64,000 nt of DNA, taken from positions 150,080-214,079 of the forward strand of contig DAHC01000003.1 of assembly GCA_002498375.1 (NCBI GenBank), given 5' to 3'. Of this stretch, positions 1 through 8,141 are shown in pieces. Within the stretch, counting starts at the first letter, position 1. Every line of letters starts with the position of its first letter. The translations under genes and the position numbers were made by a program. Under the pieces are notes generated by a model that worked only from the letters and a program-made list of their open reading frames with translations, was not told the origin of the DNA and did not search any database. Source of the stretch: Methanocorpusculum sp. UBA424. GTDB lineage: Archaea > Halobacteriota > Methanomicrobia > Methanomicrobiales > Methanocorpusculaceae.

Positions 1-417
1 TCCAAAGAGATGATGCACAGGATCTGGAGAAGGGATCTCTACAAGAGGGCAGTTTACGCCGGACGCGAACAACTGGACATGAACCGTCTCTCGACTCTTA
101 GACCTGAAGAGAAAAACCGGATGAAACGGGCGATCGCCGAAACAGCCGGCGTAGCTGAAGAAAAAATCATCCTCGACATACCCCCCGTCAGAAAAGAGAT
201 GCGGATGATGGTTCAGGTACAAAATCAGCATGATCTGGTCGCGTTTGAAGAGATCATCCCGCTGTTATCCATGATGAATGCAACTAGGCAGGATCAGTGG
301 CGTCTCGGTGTGTTTGCCCCGGCAGACATACTTGAAAAGGTCGGAGACGCGGCACGGGAGGTCCTTTCCCTGCGTCGGGCAACAAAACAAGATAAACTCC
401 CAGGTACTATAGTATAG
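1..417 (+). CDS. HD-superfamily phosphohydrolase, C-terminal part (5' truncated by window)
   Basis: The frame is open at the left edge, so the start and the HD metal-binding motif lie outside; 138 residues are visible. The segment DLYKRAVYAGRE, followed by a helical stretch and a tail containing WRLGVFAP and KQDKLPG, matches my recollection of the C-terminal region of archaeal HD hydrolases of the dGTPase-like group, in which the HD residues lie further upstream. The stop codon falls two bases before ubiX, so the two may be co-transcribed, but no functional link to isoprenoid synthesis is evident. The substrate cannot be inferred from this fragment. Confidence 0.6.
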   Translation, partial: SKEMMHRIWRRDLYKRAVYAGREQLDMNRLSTLRPEEKNRMKRAIAETAGVAEEKIILDIPPVRKEMRMMVQVQNQHDLVAFEEIIPLLSMMNATRQDQWRLGVFAPADILEKVGDAAREVLSLRRATKQDKLPGTIV

Positions 418-419
418 AT

Positions 420-965
420 ATGAAGAGGATCGTCGTCGGGGTGACCGGAGCATCCGGGATACTGTATGCAAAACGGCTGCTTGAGGCGCTCAAACAGGCA
501 AAAGCCGAAGTTTTTCTCATCATCTCGGATACCGGCCGGACCGTCGCCAAACTCGAAGAGGTCGATCTCTCCGGCTACCCGGTACATTATGAAGAAAATT
601 TCGATCTGGAAGCGGGAATCGCCAGCGGATCGTTTCAGTTCGATGCAATGGTGATCGTTCCCTGCAGTATGAAAAGCCTTGCCCAGATCGCAAACGGATA
701 CTCGACAACATTGATTGCGAGAGCCGCCGATGTCTGTCTAAAAGAAAGAAGACCGCTCATCCTCGTCCCTCGGGAGACGCCGTATTCGCGGGTCCATCTC
801 GTCAACATGCTCGCGGCCCACGATGCCGGAGCCCTGATCCTGCCGGCGTCCCCTCCGCTGTATACGCATCCGAATACGCTGGACGAGCTTGCAGATATGA
901 TCGCTGCACGGATCCTTGACCACGTCGGGATCGAACATACCATTGGAACACGGTGGAAAGAATGA
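420..965 (+). CDS. ubiX: Flavin prenyltransferase UbiX
   Basis: A 181-residue flavoprotein of normal family length. It carries GVTGASG at residues 7-13 (Rossmann-like FMN binding), PCSMKS at 81-86 and RETPYSRVHL at 118-127, all hallmarks of UbiX/Pad1. The family joins a dimethylallyl group to FMN to make prenylated FMN, the cofactor of UbiD decarboxylases. The next gene is a UbiD homologue overlapping by ATGA, so cofactor maker and user are translationally coupled. With the aconitase X gene downstream, the likely role is supporting the archaeal mevalonate variant rather than ubiquinone synthesis, which methanogens lack. Confidence 0.93.
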   Translation: MKRIVVGVTGASGILYAKRLLEALKQAKAEVFLIISDTGRTVAKLEEVDLSGYPVHYEENFDLEAGIASGSFQFDAMVIVPCSMKSLAQIANGYSTTLIARAADVCLKERRPLILVPRETPYSRVHLVNMLAAHDAGALILPASPPLYTHPNTLDELADMIAARILDHVGIEHTIGTRWKE

Positions 966-2200
966 GAGAATGTATTTTGCAGATGAAAAAAGCAGGGCTT
1001 GTCGAAGAGATCGATGATCCGGTCTCTTCCGTCTACGAAGCCCCGAAGCTTGCCTTCAGGACACATAAGATGCTGGAGTTTTCGAATATGGATGGTCACC
1101 GCTGTGTGATGAACACCATCTTCGACCGGGATTCACTCTCGGTGGCATTGAATATTCCAAAGGACAGGCTCGTAAAAACACTTGCCGCCTGCACTTACGC
1201 AGGAAAAACCCGGGATGCGGGAGGAATGGAGTTCGGTCCGGCCGACCTTGCAAAGATCCCGATCATGAAGCATTTCCCAAAGGATGCCGGAAAATATCTG
1301 ACCTCGGGGATCGTGTTTTCAGAATGGAACGGAGTTACTAATGCCTCGATCCACCGCCTGCAGGTTCTGGATGAAACCCATCTCATCGGAAGGATCGTCG
1401 AGGGACGCCACACCTACAAACTGATGAAGCAGGCGTTTGCCGAAGGAAAAAAACTCCCGATCGCGATCGTGATCGGACCCCATCCCGCCGTGACCTTTGC
1501 CGCATCCACCCGCGTTCCCGAGGGAAAAGAGATGAACTATGCTGCCGAGATCCTTGGAAAAGAGCTGGATCTTTTCACCTGTCCAAACGGGATCCAGGTT
1601 CCCGACGCAGAGATCGTTCTCTACGGTTATCTGACCGAAGAACTCCATGAAGAAGGGCCGTTTGTCGACATCAGCGGGACCTACGATCCGATTAGGATGC
1701 AGCCCGTTCTCGAGCTCGTCGGCATGCACACAAAACCCGACTTCATCTACCACGGGATCGTTCCCGCCGGCGCAGAACACAAAATGCTCATGGGAGCTCC
1801 GTACGAGCCGAGGATCTTTCAGGCGGTCGCGGGAGTAACGAACGTAAAAGACGTCTACTTAACACCCGGAGGAGCAGGATACTTCCATGCGGTCGTCCAG
1901 ATCAAAAAGATGACCGACGGGGACGGGAAAAATGCCATCATGGCAGCATTCGCCGCCCACACCTCCCTCAAACACGTCGTCATCGTTGATGAAGACATCA
2001 ACATCTACGACCCCTCGGACGTGGAGTTCGCTATCGCAACCCGCGTCCGGGCAGACACGGATGTCATGATCATCTCGGGTGTAAGAGGTTCGTCCCTTGA
2101 TCCCTGCAGGATCGGAGACGGCATGAATGTAAAGGCAGGGGTGGATGCAACCATCCCTCTCGGTTTGGAAGATGAGTTTATCCGTGCTGAATGGGATTGA
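962..2200 (+). CDS. UbiD-family decarboxylase, probable anhydromevalonate phosphate decarboxylase
   Basis: The ATG at 962 overlaps the ubiX stop (ATGA), giving 412 residues; a GTG at 953 is a less likely alternative. Family signatures include TNASIHRLQ, EGPFVDISGTYD and the C-terminal SSLDPCRIGDG...GVDAT. The protein is shorter than bacterial UbiD (about 490 residues), as are archaeal homologues. In the archaeal modified mevalonate pathway a UbiD homologue using prenylated FMN decarboxylates trans-anhydromevalonate phosphate to isopentenyl phosphate. The flanking ubiX and aconitase X large-subunit genes support this assignment over an aromatic-acid decarboxylase. The specific substrate is inferred from context. 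Confidence 0.85.
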   Translation: MRECILQMKKAGLVEEIDDPVSSVYEAPKLAFRTHKMLEFSNMDGHRCVMNTIFDRDSLSVALNIPKDRLVKTLAACTYAGKTRDAGGMEFGPADLAKIPIMKHFPKDAGKYLTSGIVFSEWNGVTNASIHRLQVLDETHLIGRIVEGRHTYKLMKQAFAEGKKLPIAIVIGPHPAVTFAASTRVPEGKEMNYAAEILGKELDLFTCPNGIQVPDAEIVLYGYLTEELHEEGPFVDISGTYDPIRMQPVLELVGMHTKPDFIYHGIVPAGAEHKMLMGAPYEPRIFQAVAGVTNVKDVYLTPGGAGYFHAVVQIKKMTDGDGKNAIMAAFAAHTSLKHVVIVDEDINIYDPSDVEFAIATRVRADTDVMIISGVRGSSLDPCRIGDGMNVKAGVDATIPLGLEDEFIRAEWD

Positions 2201-2218
2201 TATATAAGGAAGTGAACA

Positions 2219-3403
2219 ATGGAATTAGATAAATATGATCAGGCACTGCTGAACGGAGAATACGGCGAGACCAAACAGAAAATGATGGAGATCCTCCTCG
2301 CTCTCGGAAAAATCTACGAGGCGGAGAAGTTCATCGAAGTAAAAAGTGTTCAGGTCTCCGGAGCATCCTTCAAAACCATCGGGGATGCGGGCCTTTCCTG
2401 GCTCAACAGCCTGTCCGGAAAAGCGGTCGTCCCGTCATTTTTAAATCCGATCGGCATGCCGCGTGACGAATGGCAGAATCTCGGCATCCCGGACGATTTT
2501 GCGAAAAAACAGCTGGAGGTAAACGCCGCATACACCCGGCTCGGGATCCGGCCGACCTGCACCTGCACGCCGTACTACTTCAACATCATCGAACGGGGAG
2601 ATCACCTCGCATGGTCGGAATCCTCGGCGGTCAGCTATGTGAACTCCGTTCTCGGAGCAAGAACAAATCGTGAAGGAGGGCCCTCGGCTCTCGCATCCGC
2701 CCTTACGGGAAAGACGCCATATTATGGGCTTCACATCGTCAAGAATCGGATACCCCAGATCGAGTTCCACATCGACGATCCGGCGGCGACAAAATCCTGG
2801 ACCAATGCCCATTACGGAGCACTCGGGATCATCGCCGGAGCGATCTCTGGAAACAAGATCCCGTTTTTCACCGAGATCCGGCCAAACCGCGACATGCTCA
2901 AGAGCCTTGGAGCCGCAATGGCCGCAAGCGGGGCAGTTGCCTTATACCACGTGAACGAGATCACGCCGGAAACCCGGTTCCCCTTCTTCAAAAAACACAT
3001 CGAAGAGGCTGAACGCGAAGTCGTCGAGATCGAAGCTGCCGAGATCGAAGAACTCTTCGGCAGTCTGGAAGCGGATGTCGTAGCTCTTGGATGTCCCCAT
3101 GTCTCCGAGGAAGAGTTGGAAGAGCTTGCCTCCCTCCTGGAAAACAAACGGGTCGTCATGCCGTTCTACATCTTCGCTGCAGAGGAGATGAGGGTAAAAC
3201 ACCCTGATCTTTGTGCAAGGATCCAGAGCAGCGGTGCAAAAATCGTACCCGACACCTGTATGGTCGTCTCACCGCTGATGGACAGAGCAGGAGTCGTCAT
3301 GACGAACTCCGGAAAAGCCTTCACGTATCTCCCGGGAATGTGCAAAGCGACGCCGCTTTTAGGCACCCTCGAGGAATGCGTCCGTGCAGGATGTGGTGAA
3401 TAA
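2219..3403 (+). CDS. Aconitase X catalytic (large) subunit, probable phosphomevalonate dehydratase
   Basis: A 394-residue AcnX-type protein (DUF521 lineage). It has a TCTCTPYY cysteine segment at residues 113-120, an SVLGARTNREGGPSALASALTGKTP-type region around 145-169, and a C-terminal MTNSGKAFTYLPGM stretch typical of the family. In archaea the large and small AcnX subunits form an Fe-S enzyme that dehydrates (R)-5-phosphomevalonate to trans-anhydromevalonate phosphate, the substrate of the UbiD homologue encoded 18 bases upstream. The small swivel-domain subunit (about 130-150 residues) is not in this cluster and must be elsewhere. The following protease gene begins directly after the stop. 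Confidence 0.85.
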   Translation: MELDKYDQALLNGEYGETKQKMMEILLALGKIYEAEKFIEVKSVQVSGASFKTIGDAGLSWLNSLSGKAVVPSFLNPIGMPRDEWQNLGIPDDFAKKQLEVNAAYTRLGIRPTCTCTPYYFNIIERGDHLAWSESSAVSYVNSVLGARTNREGGPSALASALTGKTPYYGLHIVKNRIPQIEFHIDDPAATKSWTNAHYGALGIIAGAISGNKIPFFTEIRPNRDMLKSLGAAMAASGAVALYHVNEITPETRFPFFKKHIEEAEREVVEIEAAEIEELFGSLEADVVALGCPHVSEEELEELASLLENKRVVMPFYIFAAEEMRVKHPDLCARIQSSGAKIVPDTCMVVSPLMDRAGVVMTNSGKAFTYLPGMCKATPLLGTLEECVRAGCGE

Positions 3404-4096
3404 ATGAGTCTCCTTGATAAGATCTCCCCGTTTGAAAGAAAAGATCTGCTGATCGCCTGGCTTGTCCTCGGGGTTGCCTTTACGCTCGGCATCAACGGCG
3501 GATTTGCATTAATTACCGAGTACCAGAAAATAACCGTCGAGGGACTTCTGATAACCTTCCTCGTCGCTTTGATTGCGGTCGGCCTCTCCTTCGTGCTTCA
3601 CGAACTTGCCCACAAATTCACTGCCATGAAGTTCGGCTACTGGGCAGAGTTTCGAAAAAGCACCCAGATGCTGATCATCGCCGTAGTCGTTGCCGCGATC
3701 ACGGGAATCGTGTTTGCCGCACCCGGAGCGACGATGATCAACACGGCAGGGCGCGAAATGACCAAAAAAGAGAACGGGCTCATCTCCATCGCCGGACCAT
3801 TGACAAATCTTGTCCTGCTCATCCCGTTCATCATCATCATGATCATCGGATTTATGATGTCGCCTTCAACGGGAATCGTGCTCTTCACCCTGCCGGGATT
3901 TTTGTTCTATCTTGGAATGATCGGCTTCCAGGTGAATGCGATGCTCGCATTCTTCAACATGCTGCCGGTCGGGCCGCTTGACGGAAAAAAGATCATGAGA
4001 TGGAATCCGGTCATCTTCGGCGTGGTTATCGCCGTATCGCTTGTCCTGCTCTATCTCGCACTTATGCCGACACTGATCCTCTCGCTCTTTGTCTAA
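3404..4096 (+). CDS. M50-family (site-2 protease type) membrane metalloprotease
   Basis: A 230-residue polytopic membrane protein with about six hydrophobic segments. HELAH at residues 66-70 is the HExxH zinc motif within a membrane helix, and the late NMLPVGPLDGKK segment is the second M50 motif (NxxPxxxLDG) that supplies the third zinc ligand. There is no PDZ or CBS domain, so this is a minimal archaeal form. It starts directly at the acnX stop, suggesting co-transcription, although a role in isoprenoid synthesis is not apparent. Its end overlaps the convergent birA stop by four bases. The substrate is unknown. Confidence 0.85.
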   Translation: MSLLDKISPFERKDLLIAWLVLGVAFTLGINGGFALITEYQKITVEGLLITFLVALIAVGLSFVLHELAHKFTAMKFGYWAEFRKSTQMLIIAVVVAAITGIVFAAPGATMINTAGREMTKKENGLISIAGPLTNLVLLIPFIIIMIIGFMMSPSTGIVLFTLPGFLFYLGMIGFQVNAMLAFFNMLPVGPLDGKKIMRWNPVIFGVVIAVSLVLLYLALMPTLILSLFV

Positions 4097-5058
4097 ATGC
4101 GAACGCTGACCTCACCCGAGGTCAGGGTCCTGATTTTTCCGTCGGCTTCGACAACCAGTCCGCCTTTATCATCGATCTCGAGCGCCTTTGCAGAGTGCCA
4201 GAGATTTTTTTCAAGGAACATGATCTCTTTTCCAAGAATAAGAGATCGGGAACGGTACTCCTCGATGAAACTCTTCTCAGGAAGAGCGTCAAACATTTCC
4301 AGCAGATGATTGATCAAAACGGCAGCGAACGCATTTCTCGTGAGCGGGAAATCCTCTGGAAACAGCGGGCCCGCGATATCCTTGAGATCGTCAGGGAACG
4401 CGGATGTTTTGAAGTTCACCCCGACACCCACGATCACCGACTCGAGCATTCCCGATTCGATACTGCTGACGGCCTCGGTGCCGATCCCGCAGATCTTTTT
4501 TCCGTTCAGAAAAATATCATTGACCCATTTGATCTTCGGATGAAGATCCGAAACCGATTCGATCGATCTGCAGACGGCGACGCCGGCCGCGGTCGTGATC
4601 ATGACCGCGTCCGAAAAGGAAATGCCGAGCCGGGCGATGATACTCAGATAGATGCCGGTGCCTTTGGGAGAGTAGAAGGATTTTCCATACCTCCCGCGGC
4701 CGGCGGTCTGCTCCTCGGCAAGGATCACCGTTCCGTGTTTTGCTCCGGCGGCGGCCAGAACTTTTGCGTCAAGGTTCGTCGACTCGGTCGATGTTTTCAC
4801 GATAACGACCGTGTCGGCATACTTCGGCAGAAGCCTGGACCGAATGCCTTCGGCTGAAAGAACATCCGCATTCTCCAGAAGATATCCTTTGTTGGACACG
4901 GCAGATATACAATAGCCTTCGTTCTGCAGGGTGCGGACCGCTTTCCAGACCGCAGTTCTCGAAAGAGAAAGCTCAGCGGCGATCTGCTCACCCGACACAT
5001 AGCTGCCGGGATTTTTTTCCAGGATGCCAAGCACCAGGGATTTTGTTGTCATTTTCAC
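4093..5058 (-). CDS. birA: Biotin--protein ligase with N-terminal HTH (BirA type)
   Basis: A 321-residue bifunctional BirA. An N-terminal winged helix (residues about 5-60, including SLSRTAVWKAVRTL) is followed by the ligase core with TAGRGRYGKS at 118-127, the biotinyl-AMP loop, then KWVNDIF and a small C-terminal SH3-like domain ending LTSGEVSVRI. The enzyme activates biotin and attaches it to a carrier lysine; the HTH suggests self-regulation of biotin genes. No biotin carrier or biotin synthesis gene lies nearby. The likely start is the first ATG or the ATG two codons on. It is read in the same direction as the coiled-coil gene whose stop abuts it. Confidence 0.93.
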   Translation of the reverse strand: MKMTTKSLVLGILEKNPGSYVSGEQIAAELSLSRTAVWKAVRTLQNEGYCISAVSNKGYLLENADVLSAEGIRSRLLPKYADTVVIVKTSTESTNLDAKVLAAAGAKHGTVILAEEQTAGRGRYGKSFYSPKGTGIYLSIIARLGISFSDAVMITTAAGVAVCRSIESVSDLHPKIKWVNDIFLNGKKICGIGTEAVSSIESGMLESVIVGVGVNFKTSAFPDDLKDIAGPLFPEDFPLTRNAFAAVLINHLLEMFDALPEKSFIEEYRSRSLILGKEIMFLEKNLWHSAKALEIDDKGGLVVEADGKIRTLTSGEVSVRI

Positions 5059-5829
5059 TCAGACTGACTGGACCTTCACCCCGCTTGATGAGAGGAAGAG
5101 GGAAATAATGAACTCCGGCAGCTGCCGGTCGCTTGAGATCAGCATTCGAAACGCCGCTTCATTGTTGTTCGTATTGCCCAGATAGGTGAGAGCGACCTCA
5201 TACTGGATCTTCATTACCGTGACTTTGCCCCAGAAGATGGTCAGCGTGGCGATCTGATCGGGAACATAGGTCACGGAATTGACCTGAAGCGGGTAGGTCA
5301 CGCCGCCAAGGGAGATCATCATGACATTGCCTGATGAGGGAGAGAGGGCAATGACTTTGTAGCCGCCGATGTTCAGTTCTTTGTCGAGCGGGATCCAGAC
5401 ATTGTAATTCGTGTCATATCCGTAGCTTTTGTCGGTCCCGCCTGATATGGACACATCTGCCGAGATGAGAACAACGCCTGCAAAGATGATCAGAAGAAGG
5501 AGAACGATACCGAAGATCTTGAGACCTTTGTGAGATTTCTTTGGTTTTTTCTCCTCACCCTCATGAGATTTGGCCTCTCTGGCTTTTCGTTCCTTCTCGG
5601 CCTGAACCAGCTCCTCAGCTTTCCTGAGTTCTTCAGCTTTTTTAGCCTCTTCGGCCTTTCTGATCTCCTCTGCTTTCCTTAGCTCCTCAGCCTTCTTTGC
5701 TTCTTCAGCGAGGCGGATCTCCTCGGCTTTTTTCAGTTCTTCAGCCTTCTTTGCCTCCTGAGATTTACGAATCTCTTCGGCACGCAGAAGGATCTCTTCA
5801 TCGGTCAATTCACCGGGAACATCTGTCAT
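5059..5829 (-). CDS. Coiled-coil, single-span membrane protein of unknown function
   Basis: Reading from ATG at 5829 gives 256 residues; the frame is open further upstream but that part overlaps the promoter of the divergent pilin. Residues about 8-100 are almost entirely Glu, Lys, Ala and Arg in KAEELRKAEEIRKAEE-type repeats, predicted to form a long charged alpha-helix or coiled coil. A Lys-rich stretch and one strong transmembrane segment (GIVLLLLIIFAGVVLI, about 105-122) follow, then a roughly 130-residue beta-rich domain presumably outside the cell. No enzyme motif is visible. The topology suggests a surface sensor or scaffold with a cytoplasmic rod. Confidence 0.75.
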   Translation of the reverse strand: MTDVPGELTDEEILLRAEEIRKSQEAKKAEELKKAEEIRLAEEAKKAEELRKAEEIRKAEEAKKAEELRKAEELVQAEKERKAREAKSHEGEEKKPKKSHKGLKIFGIVLLLLIIFAGVVLISADVSISGGTDKSYGYDTNYNVWIPLDKELNIGGYKVIALSPSSGNVMMISLGGVTYPLQVNSVTYVPDQIATLTIFWGKVTVMKIQYEVALTYLGNTNNNEAAFRMLISSDRQLPEFIISLFLSSSGVKVQSV

Positions 5830-5935
5830 AATAAAGATTCTTGGGTGAGAGGAGATGATAATACTTTTCTTACCGCGCCTTGGGAGGTTTTCATCTGAAA
5901 TCCCGAAATATGTCCGTGTTTTCCCTTCCGGGATG

Positions 5936-5946
5936 TTTAATATACT
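5936..5946 (+). promoter_or_regulatory. Putative TATA box of pilin gene
   Basis: An AT-rich TTTAATATAC element lies about 25 bases upstream of the pilin ATG at 5970, the spacing expected of an archaeal promoter giving a nearly leaderless transcript. Confidence 0.45.
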
Positions 5947-5969
5947 ATTGGGTTCGTACATATTTTACT

Positions 5970-6699
5970 ATGAATATTTCCGCATCCCCAAAGGAAGACG
6001 CCGTGTCTCCGGTTATCGGAACGATACTTCTCGTCGCCCTCACGGTAGTCCTTGTCGGGATTATCGGGGCGGTTCTGATGGGATTTGGTATGGCGGAGCC
6101 GGCGCCGATCCTCGGGATAGCGATCGGAGGCGGTTGGAACGGTGTCGGTAGTTTATACAAGTGAAAAGGGAGTCTCAACGCTGCTTGCGGAGAAGAGGAT
6201 CGGGAAGGCGGGGAGCGGAAGTACAGATTTTTCCACGATTACTGTTGGAGGAAATACATACCAAATCCTAGAATTTAAAGGAGATTGGATAACAGTTGTC
6301 AATACTGCTAAAAATTCCGCTGCCACTCAATATTTATTAGAGAAAAATAGCACATATCAGTATGGAAATGAATGCTGGATCGTAGTAGATCTTGGAACGT
6401 GGTTATCCAAAACTGAAGCGATGTCAGAACCCACACCAGAAGAATATAATTCATTACACACAGGATCTCTAGTGAAATTAAATACTGATACGGTGCTTAC
6501 TCAGGCTAATGTTGTAGAAACCAAATATTATGAGGCGGGTACTTTTGTGTATTTTGATAATTCCTATCCTATGGGGACACTTTTCGCAAATAATTCCAAT
6601 CTCTACGCATACGTTTATCCAGATAGTACAGAGTATTTTGAACTAGGTGTTAATGGTGTTGGTACTTGGAGTTGTCGAATAATTGGAACTACTCATTAA
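5970..6699 (+). pseudogene. Type IV pilin-like gene interrupted by a frameshift
   Basis: From ATG 5970 the protein begins MNISASPKEDAVSPVIGTIL and continues with a hydrophobic helix (LLVALTVVLVGIIGAVLMGF), the archaeal Pilin_N signature (class III signal, AVSPVIG). It then reads AEPAPILGIAIGG and stops at 6164. A second frame offset by one base runs from about 6136 to 6699 with 180-odd residues (SVVYTSEKGVSTLLAEKRIG... to RIIGTTH) and looks like the missing extracellular domain. One indel between about 6118 and 6160 would join them. Codons up to about 6225 are GC-rich like the neighbours; after that they are AT-rich. It may be a real pseudogene, a phase-varying gene, or a sequencing error. 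Confidence 0.7.
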
Positions 6700-7059
6700 T
6701 ATATTAATAGAAGAGACGCAATGGTAATTTCAATCCACTTAGTGAGAGAGAGATGGATGCAATTATTTATTTAATCGCAAATAAACCCATTTGAGGAAGC
6801 ACATAAACCGAAGATTTCCATGTTCCGTCAGGCTTACAAGCCCTAGCTTACGTATGGACTTTATCTTATATCACGCTTCTCTATTTTATCTATATTTGCG
6901 ATTGATTAATGCATTATACGAAATCAAATATAATTATTAGTATCCCGACTTTGCTGTAAATTCTCCCAATCGCTAATTCAGCACCCTAACAATCAAACAG
7001 CCTCTTCTATTCTCCGTTGAAAACATCCCGATTCGGTTGGGCCCATCGTAACAAGTCAC
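6700..7059. other. AT-rich non-coding stretch with an 11-bp inverted repeat
   Basis: No credible gene. An exact inverted repeat, AATCGCAAATA at 6773-6783 and TATTTGCGATT at 6893-6903, encloses about 110 bases that also contain a small GGCTT/AAGCC hairpin. Composition continues that of the second half of the pilin gene, suggesting both arrived together. Confidence 0.5.
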
Positions 7060-7218
7060 AAACCTCAGTCGCCAGTTTCCTTTGCAAACTGGCTCCACGG
7101 TTCACTAATCGAAGCATCGCTTCGATTAGTAAACCTCGTTCGCAAGCCCTTTGGTCTTGCTCACCGGTTTCCGGCATGACATCACCGGATGAACCGGCGA
7201 TATCATGCCGCAAACCTC
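7060..7218. repeat. Tandem structured repeat: two stem-loop units delimited by AAACCTC
   Basis: AAACCTC occurs at 7060, 7131 and 7212, marking two units of about 71 and 81 bases. Each unit reads AAACCTC-NN-TCGC, then a first stem, then GCTC and a CGGTT-containing linker, then a second stem. Stems: GCCAGTTT/AAACTGGC (7071-7078, 7086-7093); a perfect 12-bp ACTAATCGAAGC/GCTTCGATTAGT (7104-7115, 7119-7130); GCAAG/CTTGC (7142-7146, 7156-7160); CGGCATGA/TCATGCCG (7172-7179, 7203-7210) with an inner CCGG/CCGG stem. The linkers are similar while the stem sequences differ, so pairing rather than sequence seems to be kept. It ends just before the porB promoter (TTATAAAT near 7219). Confidence 0.6.
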
Positions 7219-7250
7219 ATTATAAATCGTGACAAATAAATATAGCACCC

Positions 7251-8141
7251 ATGACGGAAATACCCAAAGAAGAGATGCTTTTAAAGTGTCCATCCACCTG
7301 TGCTGGATGCGGCTCGTTACTTGCACTCCGCTATATCCTCAAGGCTGCAGGCAAAGATACGGTCCTCGTGATCCCTGCCTGCTGCAATAGTGTGATCCAG
7401 GGGGTCTACCCTTACATGCTTCACACCGTGCCCGTCTATAACATCGCATTCGCGGCCGCCGCGGCCTGTGCGTCCGGAATGAGCGAAGCTCTCCGGGCAA
7501 AAGGCGAAAAAACCAATGTCATCGTCTACGCAGGCGACGGAGGGACCGCGGACATCGGTATCCAGGCACTATCCGGCGCCCTGGAACGCGGCGAGGACTT
7601 CCTCTACATCTGCTACGACAACGAAGCATACGGAAACACCGGCATGCAGAGATCCGGCGCAACCCCGCTTGGAGCGATCACCACCACCACGCCGAACGGA
7701 AAAACCGTCAATAAAAAGGATCTTGACCGGATCGTCGAGGCCCACAACCTGCCTTACCAGGCAACGGCCTGCTCCTCCTACCCGGCTGACATCTACAACA
7801 AAGTGAAAAAAGCCCTTTCGATCCCGGGACCGAAGTTCATCCACATCCTCGCACCCTGCCCGCCGGGATGGAGGATCCCCTCGGAAAAGACCGTCGAGAT
7901 CGGAAAGATGGCAGTCAAATCCGGCATCTGGGTCCTCTGGGAAAAAGAGTACGATAAATTCACCGTCAGCGCTCCCTCACGTGCCGCCATGAAACGGCCC
8001 GTACCCGTAGGCGAGTACCTCAAAGCCCAGGGAAGATTCAGAAAAGTCGATGAAAAAACCGCCGCAGTCATCCAGGCAAACGTCGACAAAAACCTGAAGA
8101 AAATTGCTCTCGAAGCCGCACAATCGGAGGAAACAGAATGA
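7251..8141 (+). CDS. porB: Pyruvate:ferredoxin oxidoreductase, beta subunit
   Basis: A 296-residue thiamine-diphosphate-binding subunit. CPSTCAGCG near the N-terminus and PACCNS (about residue 43) provide cluster-binding cysteines; GDGGTADIGIQALSGALERG is the TPP/Mg motif, and YDNEAYGNTGMQRSGATP is characteristic of PorB as opposed to the 2-oxoglutarate (KorB) or indolepyruvate enzymes. In autotrophic methanogens Por makes pyruvate from acetyl-CoA, CO2 and reduced ferredoxin. It is first of four overlapping genes in the unusual order B-A-G-D, and its stop overlaps porA by four bases. The transcript probably starts just downstream of the TTATAAAT box near 7219. Confidence 0.93.
   Translation: MTEIPKEEMLLKCPSTCAGCGSLLALRYILKAAGKDTVLVIPACCNSVIQGVYPYMLHTVPVYNIAFAAAAACASGMSEALRAKGEKTNVIVYAGDGGTADIGIQALSGALERGEDFLYICYDNEAYGNTGMQRSGATPLGAITTTTPNGKTVNKKDLDRIVEAHNLPYQATACSSYPADIYNKVKKALSIPGPKFIHILAPCPPGWRIPSEKTVEIGKMAVKSGIWVLWEKEYDKFTVSAPSRAAMKRPVPVGEYLKAQGRFRKVDEKTAAVIQANVDKNLKKIALEAAQSEETE

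Noticed and set aside
4000..4857. Frame antisense to birA overlapping the protease end
   Set aside because: BirA has full ligase and HTH motifs; the antisense product has none.
5580..5780. Repetitive DNA that at first glance resembles a CRISPR array
   Set aside because: The repeats are codons for KAEEL/KAEEI heptad-like protein repeats of irregular length; there are no unique spacers and no cas genes in the window.
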